Source: Welwitschia mirabilis
Lineage: Eukaryota; Gnetophyta; Gnetopsida; Welwitschiales
Reading direction: 5' to 3'
Length of the DNA: 64,000 nt
NCBI GenBank assembly: GCA_051453625.1
Contig: JBOZIK010000001.1
Coordinates: 180,471,847 to 180,535,846 of the forward strand
The position numbers and the translations under genes are program-made. How positions within the stretch are numbered: position 1 is the stretch's first letter; every line of letters begins with the position of its first letter. The notes below the pieces were generated by a model. The model was not told the DNA's origin and searched no databases. It saw only the letters and a program-made list of their open reading frames with translations. Below are positions 1-13,260 of this stretch, piece by piece.

Positions 1-827
1 TTCTATCAATTCCATTACCTCATGTGACGATTTGTGATTTCTCATGTTTCAATACCTCATTTGGTGATTTATGGAATTCTTATTTTCATAAGATATAAAA
101 TTCAAGATATTATAAGATGATATAAGTTTAAGACACATCATCATGATGTAAAATTTATACTACATTCACATTTAACTTCAAAAAGATTTATTAAGAAGAG
201 AATAAAAACTAGTGTTCATGATTAGGTTTACTATTTAAAACTTTACAATTTTATTGAGAAAGTAGTTAAAAAAACACTTAATTAGGCCTTAAGATAAATG
301 CAAGAATAATGAACAAAACAGAGATGTAAGTAAAGAAATGTATAATATGCACACAAGGTTCAAGAAACAGAACCACATAAAGATGTATGAGATAAGTGAG
401 ACCATATAAGAAATAAATGAAGCCAAGATCCATACTTGAAATTAGATGAAGAATTTATGAACTTTTAAATATGTTAAGACTTTTGAAGATTCCAAAACTT
501 TAACACTTTCTAAGCTATAAGTTTTAAAATTACCAAGATACAATAACAAAGGATTTCTTAGGAATATGCAAATGAGAGGAGACAAAAGTCCAATTTATAG
601 CAAGAGGATGTAAGAATATAAAGAGAGATAAGTATATGAAGAGATACCATTATGAAAACAAGATCGTAAGGATTCCATAACCCTTAATTATTACCTTACT
701 TAATTGCTAGGTGCATTAATATTTTATCATAATAAATGAGTAAATAATGCTTAGCATTTCACTACTTATAATTATTACAATAAAGAAATAAGATAAGCTA
801 TTTAGCAAGTAATCCTAATAGCCATAA
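1..827. other. AT-rich non-coding DNA, nothing identified
   Basis: No open frame, RNA gene or element terminus could be supported. It may be the upstream part of the same old repeat that carries the duplicated block starting at 828. Confidence 0.5.
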
Positions 828-1637
828 AAAAACATTTTCCATAATGAAAAAATGTTAAATAAAAGAAAGTGCAACATCATAATTATGAGTGTTACTTAGC
901 ATGCATTACTAAAATAAAATGTTAAAATAAGCCAACATAATGCTTCCTAATAATTATAGTTGTTACAAGAATAATTTGCATACAATAAAATAAGAAAATA
1001 AAAAAGTATAGTAATCATTGTACATTGATGCAATAATTACAAAAAAAGAAAATAGAATAATATAACCACTAACTTAGCTGCTAATTTTAATAACCAATGA
1101 GTTACTACAAAAATAAGATTATGAGTTATGGCTATTACAAGAAAAGAAAGCACTTAAAATAATAATTGCAGAACAACAAATTTTCACAAAGTAATTACAT
1201 CTCACATAATAAGATAATAAATAAATAATAAATAAAGAATATAATAATTGAATTAGCTTAGTGGACTTTGTAACAGTAAGATTATTTTTAATCTAGCTTT
1301 TACTTAACTAATTAGACTAAATCTTTGGACCTTTAAAAATATGGACGTGATAATTCATCCACCTCATGTACCACTTGTTATTTGTATTGGGGGTATATCG
1401 AGGTGAAGTCTAAGCCTATAAAATTAAGTTCATCCATGTTGGTCTAGTCTAAAACATGTAGTAGAACTAACTAACACTTGGAAGGTGGTCAGATATCAAG
1501 TTAGAATGCCATCAATGAGAGATGCAACTTTCTATTATTTTGGTTAAGCACTATCATAACACTTATACATTGTATGTGATAAAATAAATTAACATCCCCT
1601 TGACTTTATACAATATATTTTTATATGATAAAAATAA
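828..1637. repeat. 810-bp duplicated block, copy 1 (left of gap)
   Basis: This block matches 1738-2547 at a constant offset of 910 at both ends, with roughly 90% identity by eye. It ends exactly at the N run, and the second copy begins exactly after it. That suffix/prefix pattern is what two overlapping contigs that were never merged look like. A genuine tandem duplication with a gap at the junction cannot be excluded. Confidence 0.85.
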
Positions 1638-1737
1638 NNNNNNNNNNNNNNNNNNNNNNNNNNNNNNNNNNNNNNNNNNNNNNNNNNNNNNNNNNNNNNN
1701 NNNNNNNNNNNNNNNNNNNNNNNNNNNNNNNNNNNNN

Positions 1738-2547
1738 AAAAACATTTTCCATAATGAAAAAATGTTAAATAAAAGAAAGTGCAACATCATAATTATGAGT
1801 ATTACTTAGCATGCATTACTAAAATAAAATGTTAAAATAAGCCAACATAATGCTTCCTAATAATTATAGTTGTCACAAGAATAATTCGCATACAATAAAA
1901 TAATAAAATGAAAAAGTATAGTAATCATTGTACATTGATGCAACAATTACAAAAAAAAGAAAATAAAATAATATAATCACTAACTTAGCTACTAATTTTA
2001 ATAACCAATGAGTTACTACAAAAATAAGATTATTAGTTATGGCTATTACAAGAAAAGAAAGCACTTAAAATAATAATTGTAGCACAACAAATTTTCACAA
2101 AGTAATTACATCTCACATAATAAGATAATAAATAAATAATAACTAAAGAATATAGTAAGTGAGTTAGCTTAGTGGATGTTATAAGAATAAGATTATTTTT
2201 AATCTAGTTTTTACTTAACTAATTAGGCTAAATCTTCAGACCTTTAAAAATATGAATGTGATAATTCATCCACCCCATGTACCACTTGTTACTTTTATAG
2301 GGGATATATCAAGGTGAAGTCTAGGCCTATAAAATTAAGTTCATCCATTTGGTCTAGTATAAAACATGGAGTGAAACTAACACACACTTGAAAGATGGTT
2401 AGATATCAAGTTAGAATGCCATTAATGAGAGATACAACCTCCTATTATTTTGGGTAAGCACTATCATAAAACTTATACATTGTATGTGATAAAATAAGCT
2501 AACATCCCCTTAACTTTATACAATATATCTTTATATGATAAAAATAA
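1738..2547. repeat. 810-bp duplicated block, copy 2 (right of gap)
   Basis: Partner of 828-1637. Differences are scattered substitutions plus small indels, for example around 1271/2181, so it is not an exact copy. The sequence continues past 2547 into DNA with no counterpart in copy 1. The small frames here, such as a hydrophobic minus-strand one at 1873-2064, are low-complexity AT translation rather than a gene. Confidence 0.85.
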
Positions 2548-2762
2548 AAATTAAAAATAAATACAAGACACAATTTTGACATTGTTATTGTATGCAAACT
2601 AAAAGGGCCTATAGTTAAGTAGTAATTATGTTATTTAATTATTTTAAGTCTATTAATATTTAATAGAGTCTAGATAGGAATTGATACTAGGCTCCGTTGT
2701 GCATGTTGGATAATAACATTAAAAAAATGCTTAATTAGAGTAATTAAAATTAGGGTGTTACA
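2548..2762 (-). mobile_element. Possible minus-strand LTR terminus (Ty3/gypsy-like)
   Basis: Read on the minus strand from 2762, the sequence starts TGTAACACCCTAATTTTAAT. A TGTAACACCC start is common for LTRs of plant chromoviruses. The far end of this putative LTR was not found; the duplicated block at 828-2547 may lie inside it. There is no clear polypurine tract or coding relic to the right of 2762, so this rests on the terminus motif alone. Confidence 0.35.
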
Positions 2763-4052
2763 CTTATTATCATCCTTTTATTCTTTTTTCTTCGATAACT
2801 AGAAGATTTTTCATCCAATTATTGTGATTTTTAGAAACTCTACTTTTTACCCTTGTTTTCTCTTGAAAAAAAAATGAAGGAGTTAAAAACTTTGATCTTT
2901 ATTGTTATCATTCTTTCTTCTCTTTGGATTTCTAATCCATGATAAGCATGAAAAAATATTCTTATTCGTTAAACCTAAAGTTTAATTTAATTTGCTTTTT
3001 AATTGAGTGATCTACTTATTAGTAATTTATTCAATAACTGTATCATTTCATACTCTAAAAGGGAAATCTTTGCTAGTACCTCTGAATTTTTTTAAAGCAC
3101 TAGAGAAAAAAATTAAAATATTAAACCTATTAATATTTTAAATAATATAAATAAAATAAATAGAAGAGAAATGTTATCAACTACATGCATAGAAGGATAC
3201 ATAAAATCTTAACAAATCCATCCATAAAATGTAAGGTTTAAAATTATTAATTGTTATCCTTATTATCATTTTCTAGGAGATCTTATTCTCCTCTTCTTCC
3301 TCTTTATGCTCTTTCTCTTCATTGTATCTATGTAAAAAAAAATAAAAATTCTTTTACTTTTATAAAAAAGTAGATTTTCACTTACTCATGTAAGAGATGA
3401 AGTCGTTCTTGTTTTCAACTTCTCTAAGGAAAAAACTATTCTTCCAAAAAATGAATGAAAGATTCCCTTCTCTATGAATTTTCTAAACCTCTCAAACATG
3501 ATGTTAAATGAAGGATATAAGTTTTAAAATTAAAATAGGAACATTAGAATAGTTGATAATGGTGCTATATTATAGTGGAATAAGATGTATAGGAAGATGA
3601 TAGATGCATGTACAAGGGAAACACAAAGAACTAGAACATATGTATTGAGGACAAAATCAATGGATAAGTAAGAATGGGTATGAATCCTTGGCCATGTACT
3701 TTGATTGAGAGTTGAGATATAATGGATATAAATTCATGTAAAGTAAAAGTATGGTTTTCTTAATGAAATAAGCCACTACGTGAGGGAAAAAAGGGAAGAA
3801 AATAGGTAAGAACAAAAGAAAACTTATATAAGAAGGTACTCTTATGTCCGCTAACTAAAAATAACTTTCATTTAAAAAAATAGAAATCAAATTTAATGTT
3901 ATGTTAAATGAAATTGTTATTTTAGTTTTATTCATCTAAGATGAATAAATAAAAAAGGAAATTTATTACAAAAAACAATTATAATACTATGAAATCAAAA
4001 GCTAATAAACTTTAACTTAAAAAAAATCAGGATTAAAGATACTAAATATTAA
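2763..4052. other. AT-rich non-coding DNA, nothing identified
   Basis: No supported gene. It does not resemble the pre-LTR internal DNA of element E2 (34300-34640), so LTR A that follows is not obviously the 3' LTR of another copy of that element. Confidence 0.5.
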
Positions 4053-5416
4053 TGTTTACATGCAAAAATTGATATTCCAAGCAAGTATATTTGATTAATT
4101 TTCATAAATAAAGATATTAAATTTATCAGTTTATTGTAAAATGATGTTTTCTACTCTTTTTGTCATGATTCATGTAATTATAAACTTTTCCATAACATTT
4201 TTAGGATTATTATTACCTTCTAGAAGACATTCTCAAATTAAATAAATTATAACACAAAACTTTGATGTTGCTATCTAATTCATTAGTGCTACTGGTCTTC
4301 TAAGATACAGTTAATTCAATATCTTATTCTTGCATCATTTTAGGAAATTCATCACATTGCACTTGTGGATTGAGTTGGATGTTAAATCAAAATAAACTTT
4401 CAACTTCAATGACACATGGTAGAGGTGGAAAATGACATGTCACAATGACTTGTGGTATAATGAGAATAATTCCATAAAAGAGACATGTCATGGCATCTGT
4501 TAGCAACTACTTCATCAACCAAAGGACATGTCATCAACTCTCTTATATCACAACATAAATAATCCTCCTTTAAGGATAAATTCTAAATAAGTGTAACTCT
4601 CCTTATGTAACTACCACTAACCACATCCTGAAAAAGCTCTCTGAGCCTTCCCTCATCTATAAAAGGGCCTTAATACTTTAATGTAAAAATCTTTTGGTTG
4701 GCAAAAACATGGTGGAAAGACTTGAATCATTAGGACGTCATGTTATTCTAAGGACCTCTATTAGGAATGAATTTGTTCTAAAGCTAGTCAATGAATCTAT
4801 TTAACTTTACCTCCTATCATTGATGTAATGCATCTTTCTAATTTTAATACAAGATTAGGTATTCATGCTTTTATTATTAATGCACATTATTTTGATACTA
4901 ATAACCTTTAAATGAGACTAGTTCTTATTTATTAATGTATTTTTTTATTCTTCGATTTTTAGTACATGTTAACATAGTATTGTTAATTCTTAAATGAGAC
5001 TACATCATTAAGATTCTTAGGATTGAGTGAATTCTATAAGGCAACTTTTGGTCATAGTCACTATTATGCTATAAATATTTAGTATAAGTGTTCTTACTTT
5101 CTATTTTCATGGAGGGCTATGAAGGACCAAGTGATTATTGAATTTACCAACACTTATGTGGTGAATGAGATTATGTCACCATGCATGATCCATCATGACT
5201 TAAGAATCTTGTTTTATGTTTTAGGAGTATAGGAATCATTGTAGTGAAGGAGAATCATTATATAAATAAAGCTAAACCTTTGGATTACATTTGTTCCCCT
5301 ACATTACCAATCAAAGTTTACGTCAAATTTTCAAACTTTGATTTTATATCTTATTTGATTTTTATTGCAACTTAGGATTTTCTTATCACTTTTGATAAGT
5401 TACCACATATATATTC
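4053..5416 (+). mobile_element. LTR copy A of Athila/Tat-like gypsy family
   Basis: One of four copies of a ~1.35-1.4-kb repeat in the window (A here, B 5517, C 34641, D 37444). A, C and D all begin TGTTTA-ATG, giving a 5' TG terminus. Copy A has a TATA-like element (tataaaag) at 4658-4665 in the middle, as expected of the U3/R junction of an LTR promoter. Its 3' end is cut by the gap at 5417, losing about 60 bp compared with copy B. It is poorer in CpG than copy B. Confidence 0.75.
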
Positions 5417-5516
5417 NNNNNNNNNNNNNNNNNNNNNNNNNNNNNNNNNNNNNNNNNNNNNNNNNNNNNNNNNNNNNNNNNNNNNNNNNNNNNNNNNNNN
5501 NNNNNNNNNNNNNNNN

Positions 5517-6938
5517 AGTATATTTGATCAATTTTGCATAGGGAAAGGCATTAAATTCAACGTTTTATCATAGAATGATGTCTTTTACCCTTTTTATCAT
5601 GTTTCATAAAATTATTAACTTTCCCATAACAATTTCAAGTCTATTGCTACCTTTTTGAAAACAATCTACAAACTGAAAAAATTCTAACAAACGTCTGGCG
5701 GCACTACCATCTAGGTCATCGGTGTCGCCAATCCTCTTGAGGCAAAATCAGTCAAATCTCATGTTCTTGCATATTTTTGGAAGTTCATCACATTACACTT
5801 GCAGGATGAGTCAGATGTTAAATCAGAATAAACTTTCAACTTCGACAACACCTTGCAGAGTTGCAAAACAACACGGTGCAGCAACATGTGGCAGCAACAA
5901 GGCTAATTACGTAGAGGACATATGACATGGCACCCCTTGGCAGCTACATCATCAATTAAAGGACATGTCACCACATCTCTTACATTAGAAGACAAAGAAT
6001 CATCAATTAAAACTACATGCAAAAAATAATTGTAACCTCCTCCTAATGTCACTGCCTAAAAAGTGTGACCCCCCTTATGTAACCACCCACCAAAGATGTC
6101 TAAGCCTCCCCTCATCTATATAAAGGCCTTGAGCCCTCACTGTAAAGGATCTTTGGTTGGCAAAAACATGATGGGAAAACTTGGAGCGTTAGGACGTCAT
6201 GGCCTTCTAAGCACCTGCCTTCGAGGCGGATTTATTCCAAGGCTAGCTGAGGAGTCTATGCAACTTCACCTCCCTCCATTGATGTAATGTATCTTTCTAA
6301 TTTTAATACAAGATTAGATGTCCATTCTTTTATTATTAGTGCACATTGATCTGGTACTAATAATCTTTAGGTGACACTAGTTCTTGTCTATCAGAGTAAT
6401 TGTTCATTCTTTGATTTCTAGTGCACATTAACACGATACTATTAATCCTTAGGTGAGAGAACATCATCAAGATTCTTAGGATGAGTGAATTCTCTGAAGT
6501 TAACTTTTGGTCGTAGTCGTTGTCATGTTATAAATCTTAAGAACAAGTGTTCTTACTTTCTATGTTCATAGAGGGCTATCGAGGACCAAGTGAGTATTGA
6601 ATTCATCAACACTCATGTGGTGAATGAGATTATGTCACCACGCCTAAGCCATCACAACTTAAGGATCTGAGTTTATGTTTTAGGAATACAAGAATCATTG
6701 GAGCGAAGGTGGAGTATTGGACAAATCAAGCTAGACCTTTGGAGCACATCCGTTCTCCTACGTCACCAACCTAAGTTCACGTTAAATTCTCAAACATTGA
6801 TTTTATATTTTGCTTGATTTTCATTGCAAGTTGGGATTCCTGTGTCACTTTTGATAAGTTTACCACATATATATCCCTATGGAGAGAACGATACTAGGTA
6901 TCCACCTAGTTTTAAATCTAGTTCATTATACTATTATA
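5517..6938 (+). mobile_element. LTR copy B, best preserved copy, 5' LTR of element E1
   Basis: Starts about 30 bp inside the LTR because of the gap. It keeps many CpG sites where copies A, C and D show TG or CA, so it looks least decayed. The tail reads 'ccctatggagagaacgatac' at about 6873-6892. That wording (ccctgtgg...aacgatac) is typical of the LTR/leader end of plant Athila/Tat-type gypsy elements. The 3' terminus is placed at 'ctattata' (6931-6938), where the four copies stop aligning; the expected terminal CA is degraded here. The small frames at 5722-5925 and 6096-6287 are open only because of the higher GC and are not genes. Confidence 0.75.
6117..6126 (+). promoter_or_regulatory. TATA box of LTR B
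   Basis: Sequence tatataaagg lies mid-LTR, followed by about 170 bp to a 'taatacaagattag' block conserved in copies A and B. Equivalent TATA elements occur in copy A (4658-4665) and copy C (35245-35250) but not in copy D. Confidence 0.55.
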
Positions 6939-7946
6939 AATAGAGTTTTAGTGTCAGTACTAGGGATATTGGCATAGAAGATTTTTTAAGTGTGTGTAAT
7001 TCTTATTTCTTATAATTTTTAGTTAGTTTTTATTTTTCTAGTGGTTGGTACTGTTCCTTTTCCAATGATAACTGAACTAGTTCTTTTGTTTTTCTTTTAT
7101 GTTTTTATTTTGTTTTCTTTCTTTCTAATGTTGGATATTGGTCCTTTTTCAGTGAAATATAAACGAGTTCAATTTTTCAGTTTTTTTAATTTTTCTAATA
7201 TAACATAGAATTTCATATCTATATCTGATGTTTTGTGTTGTAAGTCTAATGGCTTTTTTTTAGGTGTAATAGAAACCAAGATCACAAAAAAGAAAAACTA
7301 AATTTAAGATCTAATGTTTTTGTGTGCTTTCTGCTTGTTTTCCATAAAAAATTTTTTGTAAATTTTATCTTTATTATATTTTTATTTTTGCTAATAAAAT
7401 TGAAAAATTATTTATGATTTTTTTCATAGGTTTAATTTTAATTTTTTATCATTTTCAATTTCTATCAACATTTTTTATTACCTTGTAAATCTGAAAATTT
7501 TACATAATTCTTTTAAATCTACTAACTTTTTCCCAAACTGAAACCTTCATCTTAATTAGCATCAATACCATTCTTAACCTACATCACTGGTGTCTCTAAG
7601 AAAAATAGTCTGAGACTAAAAGAGAACCTTCTGTAACCTTTTTCAAACCTTTCTATTATCTAGGCCCTACCTAAAACCTACTTGATCTAAGTATGTAACT
7701 TATATGCCTTGGATCTATGATGAAATCCCTTCAAAATTATGGATCCCATTCCTAAACAAAATGAAGAGCAAAGAATTCCATTAGAAAATGAACCTTATGA
7801 CAACCCCTAAAAAGAATAGATCTCAAATTCATAGAAAAATTAAAACACCCAATCTAATTTTCATTACCCTTACAATAGGCCTTAATAAAACTAAAACCTC
7901 ATAAACAACTTTCAAACTTGTTATATTAGTTAAGAAATCAATAAAA

Positions 7947-8569
7947 TACTTATCTAAAATGAATCACAAAACTAGTCTAATAATAAACCTCTTAAATAAA
8001 CCCTTCATAACTCTTTACAATCACAAACTTTAGGAGCATCCTCATCTATAGTCTAACCATTGGTAGTAAATAGGTTAGAATTCAAGCCATCCACAATCCA
8101 ATTACTACTCCACTTTAATGGCTTAGAATCTAAAGATTCTTATTTCCACCTTAAAAAATTTAAATGTATCCTATCTACCCTCCCACAATATCCTAATACT
8201 TTTGACACCATGAGACTCATCTTTTCCCATTCTCCTTAAATAAAAAAGCTAATATTAGCTTTATATCCTAAAAACCCTCACGATTAGAACATGTGAAGAC
8301 TTAAATAAAGCTTTCATTAACAAATTTTTTCCAAACCATAAGACAAATGCCCTAAAATAAGAGATAATAAGTTACCAATAAAAATACCATAAAACCTTTT
8401 CCAAAGCCTTATAGAGATTTAAAGATTTATTGCAAAAATTCCTGTAGCATGACTTCAAGTTTACAATAGATTATTTACTAGTTAGTTAAGATAATGAGTA
8501 GAGGTAATTTCTTTAGTTTACCATTGGACGAAGTATGGAATTACCTCAAAATAGTAGTTAAAAGTTGTA
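7947..8569. repeat. Contig-overlap duplication, left copy (E1 leader)
   Basis: Suffix of the left contig. It matches 8670-9290 (621 bp) with a few percent divergence and ends at the 100-N gap. It is probably an unmerged allelic or overlapping contig rather than a biological repeat. Confidence 0.85.
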
Positions 8570-8669
8570 NNNNNNNNNNNNNNNNNNNNNNNNNNNNNNN
8601 NNNNNNNNNNNNNNNNNNNNNNNNNNNNNNNNNNNNNNNNNNNNNNNNNNNNNNNNNNNNNNNNNNNNN

Positions 8670-9290
8670 TACTTATCTAAAATAAATCACAAAACTAGTC
8701 CAATAATAAACCTCCTAAATAAAACCCTCATAACTCTTTACAATCACAAACTTTAGGAGCATCCTCATCTATAGTCTAATCATTGGTAGTGAATAGGTTA
8801 GAATTCAAGCCATCCACAATTCAATTACTACTCCACTTTAATGGCTTAGAATCTAAAGACCCTTATTTCCACCTTAAAAATTTAAATCTATGCTATCTAC
8901 CCTTCCACAATATCCTAATACCTTTGACACCATAAGACTCATATTTTCCCATTTTTCTTAAATAAAAAAGCTAATCTTAGCTTGATATCCTAAAAACCCT
9001 TGTGATTACAACATGGGTAGACTTAAATAAAGCTTTCATTAACAACTTTTTTCCAAACCATAAGACAAATGCCCTAAAATAAGAGATAATAAGTTACTAA
9101 TAAAAATATCATAAAACCTTCTCCAAAGCCTTATAGAGTTTAAAGATTTATTGAAAAAATTCCCATAACATGACTTCAAGTTTACAATAGATTATCTACC
9201 AGTTAGTTAAGATGATGAGTAGAGGTAATTTATTTAGTTTACCATTAGACGAAGTATGGAATTACCTCAAAATAGTAGTTGAAAGTTGTA
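8670..9290. repeat. Contig-overlap duplication, right copy
   Basis: Prefix of the right contig, partner of 7947-8569. After 9290 the sequence continues without a counterpart. Confidence 0.85.
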
Positions 9291-9395
9291 AAAACTAGGA
9301 AAAACCAATTAAATAACCTAGATTTCAATCATCCATTAAATCTATCAGTGTTTTCCAACTCTCAAAAAACTTTGACATCAATAATTGATTATATC

Positions 9396-9537
9396 AATTA
9401 TTAAGAAGAATAGAACTTCTATTCACTGCATCCAAAACACTAACCTCCACATCCAAATGTCTTATCAGCTACTTATATTTTTATGAAACACCTAAATGTC
9501 CATCAATATCCATCTTTTAAAACATCATCAATGAATA
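9396..9537. repeat. 142-bp contig-overlap duplication, left copy
   Basis: Same length as its partner 9638-9779 across a 100-N gap. About nine substitutions separate the copies by eye, so it is either allelic or a young duplicate. Confidence 0.85.
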
Positions 9538-9637
9538 NNNNNNNNNNNNNNNNNNNNNNNNNNNNNNNNNNNNNNNNNNNNNNNNNNNNNNNNNNNNNNN
9601 NNNNNNNNNNNNNNNNNNNNNNNNNNNNNNNNNNNNN

Positions 9638-9779
9638 AATTATTAAGAAGAATAGAAGTTCTATCCACTGCATCCAAACCACTAACCTCCACATCCAAAT
9701 GTCTTATCAACTACTTATATTTTCATGAAATACCTAAATGTCCTTCAATATCCATCTTTTAAAACACCATCAATGAATA
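9638..9779. repeat. 142-bp contig-overlap duplication, right copy
   Basis: Partner of 9396-9537 across the gap 9538-9637, collinear over its full length. Confidence 0.85.
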
Positions 9780-10289
9780 AGTAAACAACATAGGATAATT
9801 TTGGCAAAATAATAAAAATGATCCTTACTCAAATACCTACAACCTCAGGTGGAGGAATCACTCCAACTTTTCTTGGAGAAAAATAATATTCATGATCATA
9901 ATCATCTTAGCCAATCAATAACCCCATTTCCTTCATCATCCATCCATTAAAATTATTCATCCACTCCTTTAAAGGAATCATTAAAAACATTCATGAAAAT
10001 CCAGGTCAAACTTAATCATATCATGAACAAAATCTTAAGTAATATGCCTCCTCTTTAAACAGCCTTGAACAAACCACTCAAATCCTTACTTAAGTACTTC
10101 AACAACTTTAATAGATCTAAACTTAAATTCTATCCTCTATAAACTAATAAAAACCTAGTAAACTCCTAATGAGCTCACAACCAAATCCTAAAGGAGTTAG
10201 ATTCACAAAAGAATTAGAGCCCAATTAGATTAAAGAGACTAAAGTCATCCATCTTAGGAGTAAGAAAGAATTGAATAAACAAAAAGAGA

Positions 10290-11180
10290 AAAACGTCATT
10301 GAAGAAGAACCAACCTCTAAAATAAACAACAAGAAGAATGAGATTTTAGAAAAATTCTTACCTGATTACTAAGAACCTCTACCCTTCCCACAAAAACTTA
10401 GAAAGGATAACATTAAAAATAATTAATTAGAAGCTTTATAGGTTTTTAGAGAGTTAAAAATCAACATGCCATTGTTAAATGCAATTAGACAAATATCCTC
10501 ATATGTAAAAGTCCTCAAGGATATGTGTACAATTAAGAGAAAAATGCATGTTAATAAAAAGGTCTTCTTATCTCAACAAATGAGCTCAATCATTCAAGCT
10601 CAAATACCTCCCAGATATAAAGATCCCAATTATTCAACCATCGTTATTACAATTGGAGACAATCATTTTAAGTAATCCTTATTAAATTTAAAAGTAAGTA
10701 TTAATCTTTTAATCCTTTTGATTTATAAGGAACTTGGCCTTAATGATCTTAAAAATACTAAAATTTTATTGTAACTATAAAATAATTCTTTAAAGTTACC
10801 TCTAGGAATTGTTGAGAATGTAATTGTATCAGTTGATAATTACTATTTTTTAATTAATTTCATTTTCTTAGAAAATGCATTTAGAAATAATTTAGTTTTA
10901 GTCATTTTAAGTAGATAATTTATGGTAACTCCTAATGCTCTTATTAATTTAGACATCGTTTTATGAGAATTTATTTTGCAACTTAACTATGGAACTGAAT
11001 GTTTTTAATGTTGTGGAACTTCTAGAGAAAAATAATAAGGCATATTTTGTTTATGAAGTTCATGATTTTGATCCTCATCTTATTGAATTGAATATTTTTT
11101 TTTTAACCTAATTTTAATGCTTTTGAGTCCCTTTTAGATGATCTATTAGAAGAGCATAGAGATGCAATAGAATGGATCAC
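10290..11180 (+). pseudogene. Athila/Tat-like gag-protease polyprotein relic
   Basis: In retroelements of this family the gag-protease polyprotein packages element RNA and is cleaved by its own aspartic protease. Frames here retain the family's conserved order: a PLPFPQ-type motif near 10380, then from 10466 a 69-residue open stretch beginning MPLLNAIRQISSYVKVLKD and including PRYKDP and a TIGD block. In the family this leads directly into the protease active-site region. That region (10676-10900) is recognisable as a decayed version, with the active-site Asp-Leu-Gly-Ala replaced and several stops. A further acidic stretch runs to about 11180. No usable reading frame remains. The match is from memory of the family, not a search. 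Confidence 0.7.
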
Positions 11181-12949
11181 TCCTGACTTCAAAAACTTAG
11201 ACTCTTTTGATTCCACTCCTCATGTTCTTTCAAAATTTTTACATGTATGTGCAGAGTATGTTTATAAAAATGGCATTTATCCTTCTCCCTTCTCAAATAA
11301 TTNNNNNNNNNNTAATTAAGGTTTTCAAATTCATAGTCATAATATGTTTGAACCTTCCACATTCCATCCCTTTGAAAAACTCTCTTATAGCACCACTTCC
11401 CAAAGAACAACTAATTCATTAAAACTAAAGTATGTTTTTTCATTAATAGTTATAACCATCGTGATCCATTAAAACCATTTCATACATCCATCCCATTTTC
11501 TAATTATGTCATCAAGCATACAAACCATCCACAATTACCATCCATTCATGAGTTTTTAAGATTAGATATTCTTGATTGATGGCCCATAATAAATAAACCA
11601 TTAATAATTAATCACCTTGTTATTGCAAACTAGGTATAATTTAAGTTTACTTATAGTATTTCGAAAAAGTTTTCACTTTTTTTTAAGTTATCTTATTAAC
11701 GTTAGTGTCACTTAAAATATCCTAACTGGAAAACGTGATTGAAAAGAGTGGAATCTACTTTCACATTATGATAATTATTTTTAAAGAATTTTACAAAGAC
11801 AAGATTTTATTTAATGAGGCTAATGAGCTAATGAGCTAATGACCTCTTTCATGTGCAAAAAAAATTTATTAAATATTAGAAGGAGTGATTAAAAGAAAAT
11901 AAAATCTCCCCTCTCTAAAAAGTACATGATATTCTTATTTCAATTAAAATTAGGCTCAGTTAACTGCATTTGGGCTATGGACGCTCACTGATAATATAAA
12001 TATAATATTTATTTATGACATGTTCATCTACATCAGGGCTATAAATGCCCATTGGCATTGCAACATTGACTTATTCATAAGACAACATGCTTAATTCTAT
12101 TAAAAGAAGATGTTATAGCACTAGATGCTTCATTTGATCTAAATCCTTGAACCAAGGAACATATGGAATTGTAGAAAAGGTAAAAATAAAAAGGAAAAGA
12201 TGGGATTTGAAGATTCTTATGAGATTTTTTTTTTAACTTGAGTACTTAAAGATTAACTTAACTAATCTTTGGAGTTTTATGGGTTTACTCAGAATATACC
12301 TAGATTGTTTTTGCATTGTGGTCCATTTAAATTTAGAACAAACTTTGAAAAATATTCAATAAATTGATCATTAACTTAGTTCTTCTATCTTTTTAATTCA
12401 TGGTTAATGCATGTTCCATTAAAGTTCATGTNNNNNNNNNNNNNNNNNNNNNNNNNNNNNNNNNNNNNNNNNNNNNNNNNNNNNNNNNNNNNNNNNNNNN
12501 NNNNNNNNNNNNNNNNNNNNNNNNNNNNNNNNNNNNNNNNNNNNNNNNNNNNNNNNNNNNNNNNNNNNNNNNNNNNNNNNNNNNNNNNNNNNNNNNNNNN
12601 NNNNNNNNNNNNNNNNNNNNNNNNNNNNNNNNNNNNNNNNNNNNNNNNNNNNNNNNNNNNNNNNNNNNNNNNNNNNNNNNNNNNNNNNNNNNNNNNNNNN
12701 NNNNNNNNNNNNNNNNNNTAAATCTTGCATCCTACATTTACACTCTCTCATTTCTCATCTCTTCTTTGCATTATGAAATTAGGATATCCCATATGTATCT
12801 CATATTTCAGTTTTTCTTTATGATCCTCCATACAAATTACTTTAAATATCTAATTTTTACTTCATTTTCTAATTAGTCTCTCATAATTCTATCTACATCT
12901 CTATCATCGCTTTTTATTTTTCTAGTTTCATTTTTTCTTTTTTTTGTTG

Positions 12950-13260
12950 GTTTTGCACAAAGATAAGTGGAAGGCAAGATTCCTTCATTAAAGAGGGTAT
13001 TTTTGGCTTCTTTTTGGATATGTTTTCTCCTTACTACCTTACCAAAATTAAACTAGAGGTTGGAATTACCTATTAAAGAAATCCAATGCATTTTATTATC
13101 TAAAGCAAGTTCTTAAATTCTACAAAAATACAACATTTGATGACAAAGACCCTTGGGTAGTTTATTCATGTATTCAACGCACTTCTTTTACCATTTCATT
13201 AGTTGATTTTGAAGTAGTATTAGGGGTGGAACATTCTAATCATCTTTACTTTTCTTAGTA
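12950..13260 (+). pseudogene. env-like / 'putative plant transposon protein' ORF relic in E1
   Basis: A decayed frame holds a stretch from about 13055 beginning WNYLLKKSNAFYYLKQVLKF and containing a hydrophobic-aromatic block (FDDKDPWVVYSCIQ). It continues to a conserved 'FEVVLGVEHSNHL' end. The same frame is readable in E2 (33120-33446), which supports past coding. The pattern (basic N-terminal helix, W-x-x-L, then V/R-x-x-x-x-F and a 'vLGv' ending) resembles the domain encoded downstream of gag or pol in many plant Athila/Tat elements. Its function is unknown even in the family. At least two stops break it before 13055. Confidence 0.45.

Noticed and set aside
4053-6938. Reading LTR A and LTR B as the two LTRs of one element
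   Set aside because: Only a gap of unknown size lies between A's end and B's start, no internal domain separates them, and E1's internal DNA follows B. They are two repeat copies or a scaffolding join.
6960-6990. Primer-binding site 'ttggcatagaag' after LTR B
   Set aside because: It starts TGGCAT but lies about 30 bp past the LTR end and does not match a tRNA 3' end well enough to name one.
12400-12876. 158-, 104- and 110-codon frames
   Set aside because: Mostly N run; the remainder is leucine/phenylalanine-rich translation of T-rich element DNA that also occurs, with stops, in E2.
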